A stretch of 64,000 nucleotides of DNA from Bolinopsis microptera (taxonomy: Eukaryota; Ctenophora; Tentaculata; Lobata; Bolinopsidae): positions 16,821,837 to 16,885,836 of the forward strand of contig NC_087073.1 of assembly GCF_026151205.1 (NCBI RefSeq). Reading direction: 5' to 3'. Of this stretch, positions 56,301-64,000 are shown one piece after another. The position numbers were made by a program, and so were the translations under genes. The notes below the pieces were generated by a model. The model was not told the origin of the DNA and ran no database searches. It saw only the letters and a program-made list of their open reading frames with translations. How positions within the stretch are numbered: position 1 is the first letter of the stretch; every line of letters starts with the position of its first letter.

Positions 56301-59300
56301 TACTCCTGATGGAAAGGAACATTGATACAATAAACCAACCTAGACCAACTAAACCTGGACCAACTAAACCTGGACCAACTTAACCTGAACCAACCAAACC
56401 TAGACCAACTAAACCTGGACCAACTTAACCTGAACCAACTAAACCTCGACAAACTTAACCTGAACCAACTTAACCTGGACCAACTTAACCTGAACCAACT
56501 AAACCTGGGCCAACTTAACCTGAACCAACTAAACCTGGACCAACTTAACCTGAACCAACTAAACCTGGACCAACTTTACCTGAACCAACTAAACCTGGAC
56601 CAACATAACCTGAACCAACTAAACCTGGACCAACTTAACCTGAACCAACTAAACCGGGTCCTACTAAACTTGGTCCTGCTAAATCTGGACCAACTTAACC
56701 TGGACCAACTTAACCTGAACCAACTAAACCTGGTCCTACCAAATCTGGACCAACTTAACCTGGACCAACTTAACCTGAACCAACTAAACCTGGACCAACT
56801 TAACCTGAACCAACTAAACCGGGTCCTACTAAACTTGGTCCTACTAAATCTGGACCAACTTAACCTGGACCAACTTAACCTGAACCAACTAAACCTGGTC
56901 CTACCAAATCTGGACCAACTTAACCTGGACCAACTTAACCTGAACCAACTAAACCTGGACCAACTTAACCTGAACCAACTAAACCGGGTCCTACTAAACT
57001 TGGTCCTACTAAATCTGGAGTAATTAGCAACTAAACCTGAACCAACTTAATAACCTGGACCGACGTTACTTGACCAACAAATGAAAACTTTGACTAGGTG
57101 ATCGTAAGTTTGTTAATAACATGTATTTCCCATGCGACCCCTGCCATGTGTACACTGTACACTGTACACTGTACAATGTACACTGTACAGTATGTATGGA
57201 AAATATTGGCACGTTCAATTTCAAACCAACTGGGCTGGTTGCCAAGAATTTAATTAAACCATGATTTAGGGAACCGCTAAATTTAATATAGCCCAAAAAT
57301 TCAGGTTCAGTCGAGCCTATTAGTATGAGTTTAATAAAGAGTCTAGCCTGATTTAGCAGTTATCTGATCTTTAGCCATCTCCAGAACCCTCAGGTGAGTG
57401 AAAGTTAGCGGGTTAAAGGATCCACAGAGTATTAGCACTACCTGACTCCTCCGTCTTTCTGCCATGGTAACTGTAGAAGTAAAGTAGTTGCTATGGTTAC
57501 TTATCTAGTTGCCATGGTTACTTATTTAGTTGCCATGGTCACGTCTTATGCTCTTATGTAGTTGCCATGGCTACTTAATTATTTAGTTGCCGTTGGGCAT
57601 TAGAGACTTTAAAAAGGTTGCTTCTCTGGTTTCCGTGTTAATTGGTTACTCCAAATTCCCACGGTGCTTCAAGCTTGCATGTTAATTACTTGATGGACGC
57701 CTTTAATACTTAATCACCCGCCTCCTTTCATATGACTTTACTGCATATCCTTTTCATAATGAGATCCAAAAAAGGGTTTTAATCAAAAATCGGGGGGGGG
57801 GGGGGGGGGCTAAAAAGCGTGATCAGACTCTAAAGATCAAATCAGCCCCAAATGGTAGTGATGTTAGTGGAGATAGGAGAGCAGTAAGAAAGATTCAGAA
57901 TAGCATTTCTAAGAGACTTGTGCAAATAAATAACATGAAGGCTGACGCTCTAGCAGAAGAAATAAATAACACTGACGATGCTAGAAAGATGTTTGAAGCT
58001 TCAAGATCTTTAGCTGGAATAAAAAAGTCGGGTAACATAGTGGTCAATGATATCAACAACAACCCTATTGGTACTGATTTAGGGAAAGCAAACACAGCGA
58101 AATCTTTCTTCGAAAAACAACTAACAGAAGGAGTTGAAGCTGGCCTGCAACCTTTTACCTGCGATCCAAAACCACTTGATAACCCCATTACACCAGTTGA
58201 AGTTGAACTTGCTGCAAGTAAACTCAAATCAAACCGTGCCAGTGGTCCAGATAATCTCCAGAATGAGTTGATAAAGTACGCCCATCCAATCACTTTTGAG
58301 AAGTATGCTGAGGCAATTAACGAGTCATTTAGTGGGAACAAATACATAAGTTCAATAGGACAAGGTATTGTGACTCCTCTACAGAAGCCCGGTAAACCTA
58401 AAGGTCCCCTCACAAGCCTTAGACCACTTACACTGTTAAACGGATCAAGGAAGATGCTCACTCAAATTGCCTTAAAACGGGTTGAGAGTAGAATTGACAA
58501 CTACACCATGCCATGGCAGAGTGCTTACAAGAGAGGTAGGAGCTGCTCTGACATTGTGTGGGCTCAGAGAATGCTAATATCTGTTGTGATGAGGAAGAAA
58601 TGGACATTTAGCAAAATGGGTATTGATATGAGTAGAGCTTTTGATACCGTGAAAAGGGACACTATCATCAATGTTTTGAAGGATGCTGGTTGTTCGGAGG
58701 ACGACATTCGCTTAGTTCAATACCTTCTATCGAATACTCTCCTTAGAGTTCGTGTTAACTCCTCACTGTCGGAAGAGTTTGAAAGTTTACTCGGAGCCTT
58801 TCAAGGTGACAGTTTATCTGGAAAGCTATTCACACTTATTCTTGCAGCAGCCTTACACCACCTCAGAGCTGTATCTGGGAGACCAAACCCACCAGTATCA
58901 GAACTAGGTTTTCCAACTGAGTGGGAATATTCAGACGATTGTGACTTTGCTGACGAGGACATCGAGAAACTGAGAATTTTCCTTCCTACAGTGAAGGAGA
59001 TTCTCAAAGACTGGAACCTCCAAGTAAATGAAAGTAAAACTGAATTCAGTACCTTCTACCTGGCGAAAAAATCTGATAAAGACACAAACGGTCAGCCATT
59101 AGCTAATAACGAACCATGGCGAAGTAACAAGTCACTAGGTTCCTTACTCTGTACTGAGAAGGACATTCAAAGAAGGAGAATCCTAGCTGAGATTGCTTTT
59201 AAGAACTTTGGAAAAGTATGGTTGTCCGGTAAGAAAATTTCCCTTGAAAGAAAGCTGAGGTTATATGATGCTCAAGTTGTATCTGTATTGATTTACAACT

Positions 59301-62300
59301 CAAATAGTTGGAGTCCTAAGAAAGCAACCATGGAGAAAATGGACACACTCCATCGTAGACACCTCAGGTCCATTTTAAACATCAAATGGCCTAAAGGTAT
59401 GATAAGCAACAAAGCATTGTATGAAAGGTGCAAAGTTGAAAAGTTATCCAAGCGTATTGAACACCAGCGGTGGAAGATGTTTGGACACATTCTCAGGAGT
59501 ATGGAGAACACCCCAGCCCAAACGGCTCTCTCTTTTGCTATTGAATCAGATAATTTATTCATTGGTAGATTGGGGAGACCTAGAATGAACTTGTTATCGG
59601 TTTTAAGAAGTGATTTAAGTAGTAGAAATTTGCAAATGGACAACTTGCATGAATTGAACGAAATTAGAGATATAGCTGCATGCAACAGATGTTGGGAAAA
59701 TCTTTTTCAAGGGTACAGTTTACCGCATTAAGGTATTTTTAAGAATCATTTTTGTCGGTAAGATCCTGTTTTATAATAATATAATAAAGTATATCCCCGG
59801 GTCAAAATCGGAAAAAATCCTACATTTTAATATACTTTAATATATTATATATATAATAAGATTTACATGATGAACTATATTTTTCACTCAGATTCGCAAG
59901 ATAAGCCTGTTTTAGGACTAGTACATGAACTTCCATCCAGATTGGTCAAAAATTGTCTGAGCTATGAGCTTAAAAAATATGCCCATATTTGGGCATACGC
60001 TTTTGCCCAAATTCGCTTTTGCCCAAATTCGATAAAAGTTTAATATTTTTTAATGAGACTAACTCTATGTGAAAGATATAACTCAGTGTTTGTTGAATAT
60101 AGTGGATACTAAGTAAAAAGACCTCCATGAACAAAATTGGGAAAATTGCACATAATATCTCGGTTCGGAATACTATCCAAAATGACTTCATTAAAATTGA
60201 AATAACTCCATCAGTTTTCAATATTTTTTCAAGAACTTTTTGGAATCGATTAAGAATTGCATTTCAAGCTTATTTTGAGCAACAATTTTTGATGTAGGCC
60301 TCCAAGGAGATAGGGATATATTAAAGTATATTGTAGGTATATTAAAGTATATTAAAGTATATCCCGGGGTCAAAATCGGGAAAAATCCTACATTTTAATA
60401 TACTTTAATATGGTTGCCCCCCCCCCAAATCATAGTCTAGCTGGGTTTTGATAGGTCGATGCTAGAAGCCTGTTGGTTTATCACTGCCACTTCCACGTAT
60501 CAAAAATAATATGGTTTACCTCCCCACAAACAACCTTATCTGTTTATCACCAATATTAGGAAGTATTAGGTAGTCGCCCAACCCTCCAAAACAAATAACT
60601 AATTTCAGTTTCTTTCAGATGGAGTAGCTGAACTTCTTAATATCCACGATCCGGAATTGTACAATAAACTGAAGTTCCTAGACTGCTCTAACATGCTCTT
60701 CTGTCAAAGGTAAGTTTTTTCAAGAGCCCAGGAAGCAGTGTTGACCGTGGCGTAAATGTTAGTTCGTTGGGAAAATGAACTAGCGACGGCGGCGAACAGC
60801 GGCGTGACCAATTATTTTGATAATATACTTTAAGATGAGTCATTTAAAATTTTGTGCATCATCAAAGTTCTAGAACATAAGTTGCTTATCAATGTCAATA
60901 CTTCAATAGTCCGAAAGCAGAAACTGATCACTGATGGATCATTATATTAAAACTAAAGTCAGAAAGTTAATCTAGTTCATTTCTCCGCACTATTGTTGTA
61001 TAATCGATGTAAGTTCAGATTATAGCACAAATACTATATTTTATTCATTATATTAATATTGATCTTATGGCGTCTGACAAAAACTCGGTGTCAGCGGTAT
61101 TCAGCGGCCGACTAGTTATGCCTAGTTAGTTACCCATAATTAACTGTAGTTACCCCTACTTACCTCTGGTTACCCCTATACTAGTCACCCCTAGTTGCCC
61201 CTAGTTACCCCTAGTTACTCCTAGTTGCCCCTAGTTACCCCTAGTTACCCCTAGGCCCTAGTTGCTAGTGGCATAATGATAAAATTAACTTCGTCTGAGT
61301 GGTGTCCACTGTCCACACATACTTATTCAAAATAAGTAAACTCTCGGAGTTATAGCAACTTAAGTTCTACTGATCTACCTTAAAGACTTCACAAATTTAA
61401 TTATCGAAAGTGAAAATTAAAAGAGGCCACTTTTTATGTTTGGTTGACATTAAATGACATTGGTAACGAAATTGATTTGACCATATTACTGAGTTCTGAC
61501 TCTGTCGAGAGTTACAAATCTTGCGGTATATACGATTGAACATTTTTTGGCTGGGTCAAATGCTTTTATGGCTTTTTATCAGTATGAAGAAATAAAATAT
61601 TGGCCAAGGAATAAGAACTTTAGGTCCCGAAATTTGGACCCCCAAGTGGCGTAAATCGCGAGATAAATAAATAAATAAATATCGTTGTCTATAATTGTTA
61701 CCAGCTTAGACCTTAGAGTTAGACGGGTTCCTGTTAGTTGTATATAATGCTTTTATGGCATTTTAGCAGTATTAATGAATAAAACATTACCCAATGAATA
61801 AATATTAAATACCTAAATTTCTAGTTATCAATATCATTATATAATATAAAGCGAACAAGTGCGACAATTGATATAATTTTGAATTTTTAAAAGGCTTTTA
61901 AAATACTATTTTACATTAAATCGCGATTAAATCGTAACATCATCAAACAAATAATTATTAATGGCAAATTCGGGTAAAACCAAAATGAAAAACTCGTGTA
62001 TGCAACCACCGGGTCATTGTTGTAGAAGTGTGATACTGCGTAAACCACATGTTAATGAAAAAGTGATAATGATATGAATTAGCAATTAATAAACTCAATT
62101 AACCAAGTTATCACAGTATTATCACCGCCTTGTCAGTACAGACGAGTGACCAAACTGTTGACCGAATTGACGGGTTAACTACAGCACAATTACACTATTA
62201 ATTTGATTAATAAAACACACACAGTTCACCCACAACTTCCTCCTTACCTCCCTACTCGGGTATTCAGCAGATAATGGATTTAATTGCACTTAAGAGAAAT

Positions 62301-63673
62301 ATTCATAGGGGTACAAATTAACGGCGGGCGGAATAATAGTGATCCGAAAATATGGAGATTTTGTTTGGAAATCCCCCAATATTGTTATTACTACTATTGG
62401 AATGATTATTATCAAAATTGAACAGAATTGCGTACAGGTTGTCCTCAAAAAAGAAATTTATTCGATTCTTCTTTCTGTAATCCATTTTTCAGGTGGATTC
62501 TCCTCGCATTTAAGAGGGAAAGCAAAACATTTGATATGGCGACGAAGATATTCACAACCATCAACTCCCTTAAACCGACCCATTACATACAGTTGCAAGG
62601 TGAGGACTATTATTTACTTCTTTCCACTATTATTCACTATTATCCACTACTATTATTATCCACTATCATTATCCACTATTATTATTATCCACTATTATTA
62701 TCCACTACTATTATCCACTACTATTATTATCCACTATTATTATCCACTATTATTATTATCCACTATTATTATCCACTACTATTATTATCCACTACTATTA
62801 TTATCCACTACTATTATTATCCACTATTATTATCCACTACTATTATTATCCACTACTATTATTATCCACTATTATTATCCACTTTTATTATCCACTACTA
62901 TTATTATCCACTACTATTATTATCCACTACTATTATTATCCACTACTATTATTATCCACTATTATTATCCACCATTATCTTTAACCACTCCCCCAGGACT
63001 GGGTAAGTGTGAGCTGCTCTCGCTGGACATGTTCCTGGTAATAGCTATCCTAGTTTCCTCTCGCTCTACTCTCCTCTCCTTCACCGACCAGACTGATGTG
63101 TACCAGTGGACAGGCAAACTCAAGTTGTCTGATATGTCAGCTATCTGCCATGCTCGCCAGGTTCGTTCCATCACTTAGCAGTTAGTTTTAATACTTTCAA
63201 CACTACTATATAACAAATAATTTGAGCTAATGATGTAATCTTACGAAGTATACACTACATTTGCGTGTTTCACTGTCTAGCCCACCAACCATAATCACTT
63301 AGCACTATCATTTGACCCTTTTAGTCAATTCTCTCATTTTAATTGTACTGTACTTAAATTTATCTCTCGATCGCGATAATTGAAATTTAACTCTATAATT
63401 TAAAGCATGTAGCAATGTGGTACTATGCAGCATCCACCTCTATCACTCAACGTTATTCATTATTTTATTAAAGTTTACCAGCACCATTTATTCACTGACG
63501 TCTTACGACCATCTCCCTGTTAAACTAGTCGGTACTCGGTTAGGTAGTTTGTATCTGCCACTATTAACTAATAACTACTTAAACCACTGGTTTATTTTCT
63601 GAGGAAGAGCAGGAGTGTGCTTTAATATTTATACCCACAGATGTACGAGGAATGGGCGAGCCGCACCTGGTAA
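47377..63673 (+). CDS. TBC-domain Rab GTPase-activating protein, 10 exons, 538 aa
   Basis: Exons: 47377-48031, 48263-48361, 48939-49093, 49379-49479, 51382-51446, 52077-52223, 60619-60709, 62493-62599, 62997-63160 and 63641-63673. All are GT-AG with matching phases. The ATG at 47377 is the first after an in-frame stop. Residues 1-~200 are acidic, Ser/Thr-rich and probably disordered. The TBC domain spans ~222-500: PLLTHTEWFNLF, EGWKYLFEFYETFS, INKDVPRTDRDHPF with the arginine finger Arg328, DIGYVQGMNEVLS with the glutamine finger Gln364, and FCQRWILLAFKRES. Both catalytic fingers are kept, so it should be an active dual-finger GAP. The fold is closest in memory to the TBC1D15/17/25 (Gyp7) group; the Rab target is not predictable. 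The sixth intron holds a whole NMNAT gene on the other strand, and the exon-6 donor is tandemly copied. Confidence 0.85.
49507..49536. repeat. 30-bp perfect palindrome in TBC intron 4
   Basis: AAGTATGCTTCCTT-TG-AAGGAAGCATACTT, a 14-bp stem with a 2-base loop, 28 bp after the exon-4 donor. Confidence 0.9.
50302..50360. repeat. Poly-C tracts
   Basis: Two long C runs (about 14 and 22) separated by a G/C-rich bridge and TTGTTTTTGCCG. Run length may be unreliable in the assembly. Confidence 0.85.
51225..51364. repeat. ACACCATGGTAAC-type minisatellite in TBC intron 4
   Basis: About ten units such as AACACCATGGTA, ATAACACCATAGTA and ACACCGTGGTAAC just before exon 5. The units resemble half or whole RFX X-box sequence. 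Confidence 0.7.
51448..51915. repeat. GTGTTTGT microsatellite, TBC intron 5
   Basis: Nearly pure GTGTTTGTGTGTTGTGT-type repeat starting directly after the exon-5 donor. It makes long stop-free frames on both strands that are not genes. Confidence 0.95.
52205..52495 (+). repeat. Tandem copies of the exon-6 3' end and splice donor
   Basis: The last exon bases plus donor (CTCATGGCCAAACTCAGTAA) appear seven times: four in a row with a ~29-bp period, then three within longer units (about 52351, 52406 and 52473). One copy has CAGTGAGT; the rest CAGTAAGT. Each carries a usable GT donor. Confidence 0.9.
52496..53911. other. TBC intron 6, left part
   Basis: AT-rich intron DNA with no exon, repeat array or TIR recognised. 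Confidence 0.4.
53912..54152. mobile_element. Small mariner-like MITE
   Basis: Left CAGGGTGTTTCAAAACTC and right GAGTCTTGCAACACCCTG are inverted with two mismatches. TA follows the right end, but the left flank is TG, so the duplication is not intact. Confidence 0.5.
54529..57465 (-). CDS. NMNAT: Nicotinamide-nucleotide adenylyltransferase, 5 exons, 268 aa
   Basis: Minus-strand exons: 57465-57348, 56305-56187, 55922-55745, 55051-54897 and 54765-54529, all in phase. The catalytic nucleotidyltransferase motif GSFNPLTFTH (residues 15-24, with His24) opens the Rossmann fold. Then come VVGGLISPAHDEY, the WDWEVNQPGW block (equivalent to DPWE), VRVMLVCGIDMLKKM and KRYGLLVHMRRG, and the second nucleotide motif VSSTEIRSLTARGLSTRYLL (191-210). 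Length fits NMNAT1 (279) or NMNAT3 (252). The enzyme joins NMN and ATP to form NAD+. No mitochondrial leader is obvious. The first intron uses a GC donor (TCAG|GCTAGA), since no GT in phase exists nearby. The gene lies wholly within intron 6 of the TBC gene on the opposite strand. Its Gly/Pro-rich C-terminus (TPRAPGLMVAYTPPPRGG) is unusual. Confidence 0.9.
55153..55542. mobile_element. hAT-like MITE with 8-bp target duplication
   Basis: TCAGTAGG flanks both ends (55145-55152 and 55543-55550). The ends GGGGAGCCAAGTGGATATTT and its inverse form TIRs extended by a C run on the right. The interior has about two tandem units containing ATCTACAAATATCTACA. It lies in NMNAT intron 3. Confidence 0.75.
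56334..57015. repeat. AACCTGGACCAACTT minisatellite in NMNAT intron 1
   Basis: About 45 units of 15 bp (CCTGAACCAACTAAA, CCTGGACCAACTTAA and variants) with a larger duplicated block: 56650-56815 and 56815-56985 look like copies. Confidence 0.95.
57148..57190. repeat. ACTGTAC microsatellite
   Basis: Several units of TACACTG/ACTGTAC between NMNAT exons 1 and 2. Confidence 0.8.
57459..57597 (-). promoter_or_regulatory. Cluster of RFX X-box-like palindromes at the NMNAT start
   Basis: Five or six near-palindromes close to GTTGCCATGGTAAC: 57459-57471 (spanning the start ATG), 57487-57500, 57508-57521, 57529-57542, 57561-57574, and a decayed one at 57586-57597. They fit the known RFX site (GTNRCC then RGYAAC). 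Most also contain an ATG on the NMNAT strand, so they could act as upstream starts. Confidence 0.5.
57792..59731 (+). pseudogene. 5'-truncated LINE reverse transcriptase, YSDD type
   Basis: Coding-like sequence starts right at a run of about 18 G and stays open for ~640 codons. An N-terminal helical region (MKADALAEEINNTDDARKMF) leads into the RT: SNRASGPDNLQNELIKYA, LTSLRPLTLLNGSRKML, WQSAYKRGRSCSDIVWAQ, MGIDMSRAFDTVKRD, GAFQGDSLSGKLFTLIL and the active-site EYSDDCDF, where most LINEs have FADD or YADD. The C-terminal part (HRRHLRSILNIKWP, RIEHQRWKMFGHILR, GRLGRPRMNLLSVLR) resembles RTE-like tails. No endonuclease or ORF1 is present, so it is a dead 5'-truncated copy despite the open frame. 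It sits in TBC intron 6, upstream of NMNAT and head-to-head with it. Confidence 0.85.
59786..60412. repeat. Pair of ~58-bp direct repeats
   Basis: AAAGTATATCCCCGGGTCAA... (59786-59843) recurs with two or three changes at 60354-60412. Each copy begins AAAGTATAT and ends ATATACTTT, so each is also a small inverted unit. A C run follows the second copy. Confidence 0.75.
60710..61129. other. TBC intron 7, left part
   Basis: No exon or repeat recognised. Confidence 0.35.
61130..61265. repeat. CCCCTAGTTA decamer minisatellite
   Basis: About ten units of TTACCCCTAG or TTGCCCCTAG, imperfect at both edges. It is not a telomere repeat. Confidence 0.8.
61266..62492. other. TBC intron 7, right part
   Basis: AT-rich, with (AAAT)n at ~61663-61680 and two similar stretches with GCTTTTATGGC (61561 and 61747). 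No gene seen. Confidence 0.4.
62610..62985. repeat. ATTATTATCCACT microsatellite in TBC intron 8
   Basis: About 25 units of CCACTATTATTAT and CCACTACTATTATTAT filling the intron between exons 8 and 9. Confidence 0.95.
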
Positions 63674-64000
63674 ACGATCCTTTAAATCCTGAGAATAATA
63701 AACCTGACAAATAGTATTTATAATCTGACAGGTGAACCTTTAATTCTGCCTCAGTGGGCTCTTCTCAAATTAATAGGGAAGTCTTTATAATTATAGCATA
63801 GGTAAAGAATAGTTTTTAAATAGATTTTATACAACTTTTCATAGCTAAGGATTATTTTGGACAAGACGTGTAAATGTTATTACTTGAACCCTTGAACGGT
63901 ATTGAACGGTATTCAGTCGAATAGGCAAAAATGAAAAATGTACCAATTAATCATTAACATTATCGTTTTTAATTAAAATTAAATATTAAAATTAAATAAC
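63674..64000. other. 3' flank of the TBC-domain gene
   Basis: AATAAT/AATAAACC at ~63689-63700 is a candidate poly(A) signal 20-25 bp after the stop codon. No further gene is seen before the window ends. Confidence 0.45.

Noticed and set aside
56670-57023. 117-codon frame of LNLDQLN repeats
   Set aside because: Product of the 15-bp minisatellite in NMNAT intron 1, on the opposite strand to that gene.
61130-61265. Interstitial telomere repeat
   Set aside because: The unit is CCCCTAGTTA with variants, not TTAGGG or a known telomere repeat.
62339-63178. A 279-codon plus-strand frame rich in IIHYYYP
   Set aside because: It runs through the intron microsatellite. Exons 8 and 9 of the TBC gene lie inside it, with spliced borders.

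Overview
The window is nuclear DNA from an animal with intron-containing genes. It is AT-rich and crowded with transposons and minisatellites. Split genes (GT-AG introns), animal gene families (ABHD12, PRMT9, TBCB, SLC22, NFATC2IP, NMNAT, TBC Rab-GAP) and the mix of mobile elements (Merlin, hAT, mariner-type MITEs, a Penelope-like element, several LINEs) suggest an invertebrate metazoan. A cnidarian is my best guess, but the sequence does not fix the species.

Layout. 1-1056 is a Merlin-family DNA transposon with a broken transposase. 2501-10332 carries three minus-strand host genes: an ABHD12-like lipase (4 exons), a PRMT9-like arginine methyltransferase (3 visible exons, one frameshift) and intronless tubulin cofactor B. 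11437-23809 holds two intronless minus-strand SLC22-type transporter paralogues. They are separated by a Penelope-like retroelement that was split by a nearly intact LINE (14049-19946, 6-bp target duplication). The LINE's first ORF fuses an AlkB-like dioxygenase domain to an SGNH-hydrolase domain. 23936-26170 is a DNA transposon-like element with 25-bp perfect terminal inverted repeats (TIRs), filled with a ~26-bp motif whose orientation flips across the element.

28907-34831 is a huge palindromic element. Its 2.5-kb inverted arms look identical, it is flanked by a 6-bp direct repeat (CGTAGG), and each arm carries the same TATA-box-driven zinc-finger gene, a tRNA-like sequence near the end, and a higher-order satellite in the middle. 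The termini and duplication size recall Maverick/Polinton elements. A 5'-truncated LINE follows (35756-37173).

40157-42121 is a six-exon NFATC2IP/Esc2-like gene with two SUMO-like domains. Just downstream is a three-level nest: a Merlin-family MITE (42376-46694) hit by a TA-flanked element (42815-46663), itself hit by a hAT element (44548-46504, 8-bp duplication).

47377-63673 is a ten-exon TBC-domain Rab-GAP gene. Its 8.4-kb sixth intron contains a complete five-exon NMNAT gene on the opposite strand, a 5'-truncated LINE and several minisatellites. NMNAT has an apparent GC-AG intron and a cluster of RFX X-box-like palindromes at its start codon. The host genes show no operon logic and belong to unrelated pathways (lipid hydrolysis, protein methylation, tubulin folding, organic solute transport, SUMO-related control, Rab GTPase control, NAD synthesis).

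All exon models were read by eye from splice signals, reading phase and remembered family motifs. No database or alignment was run.
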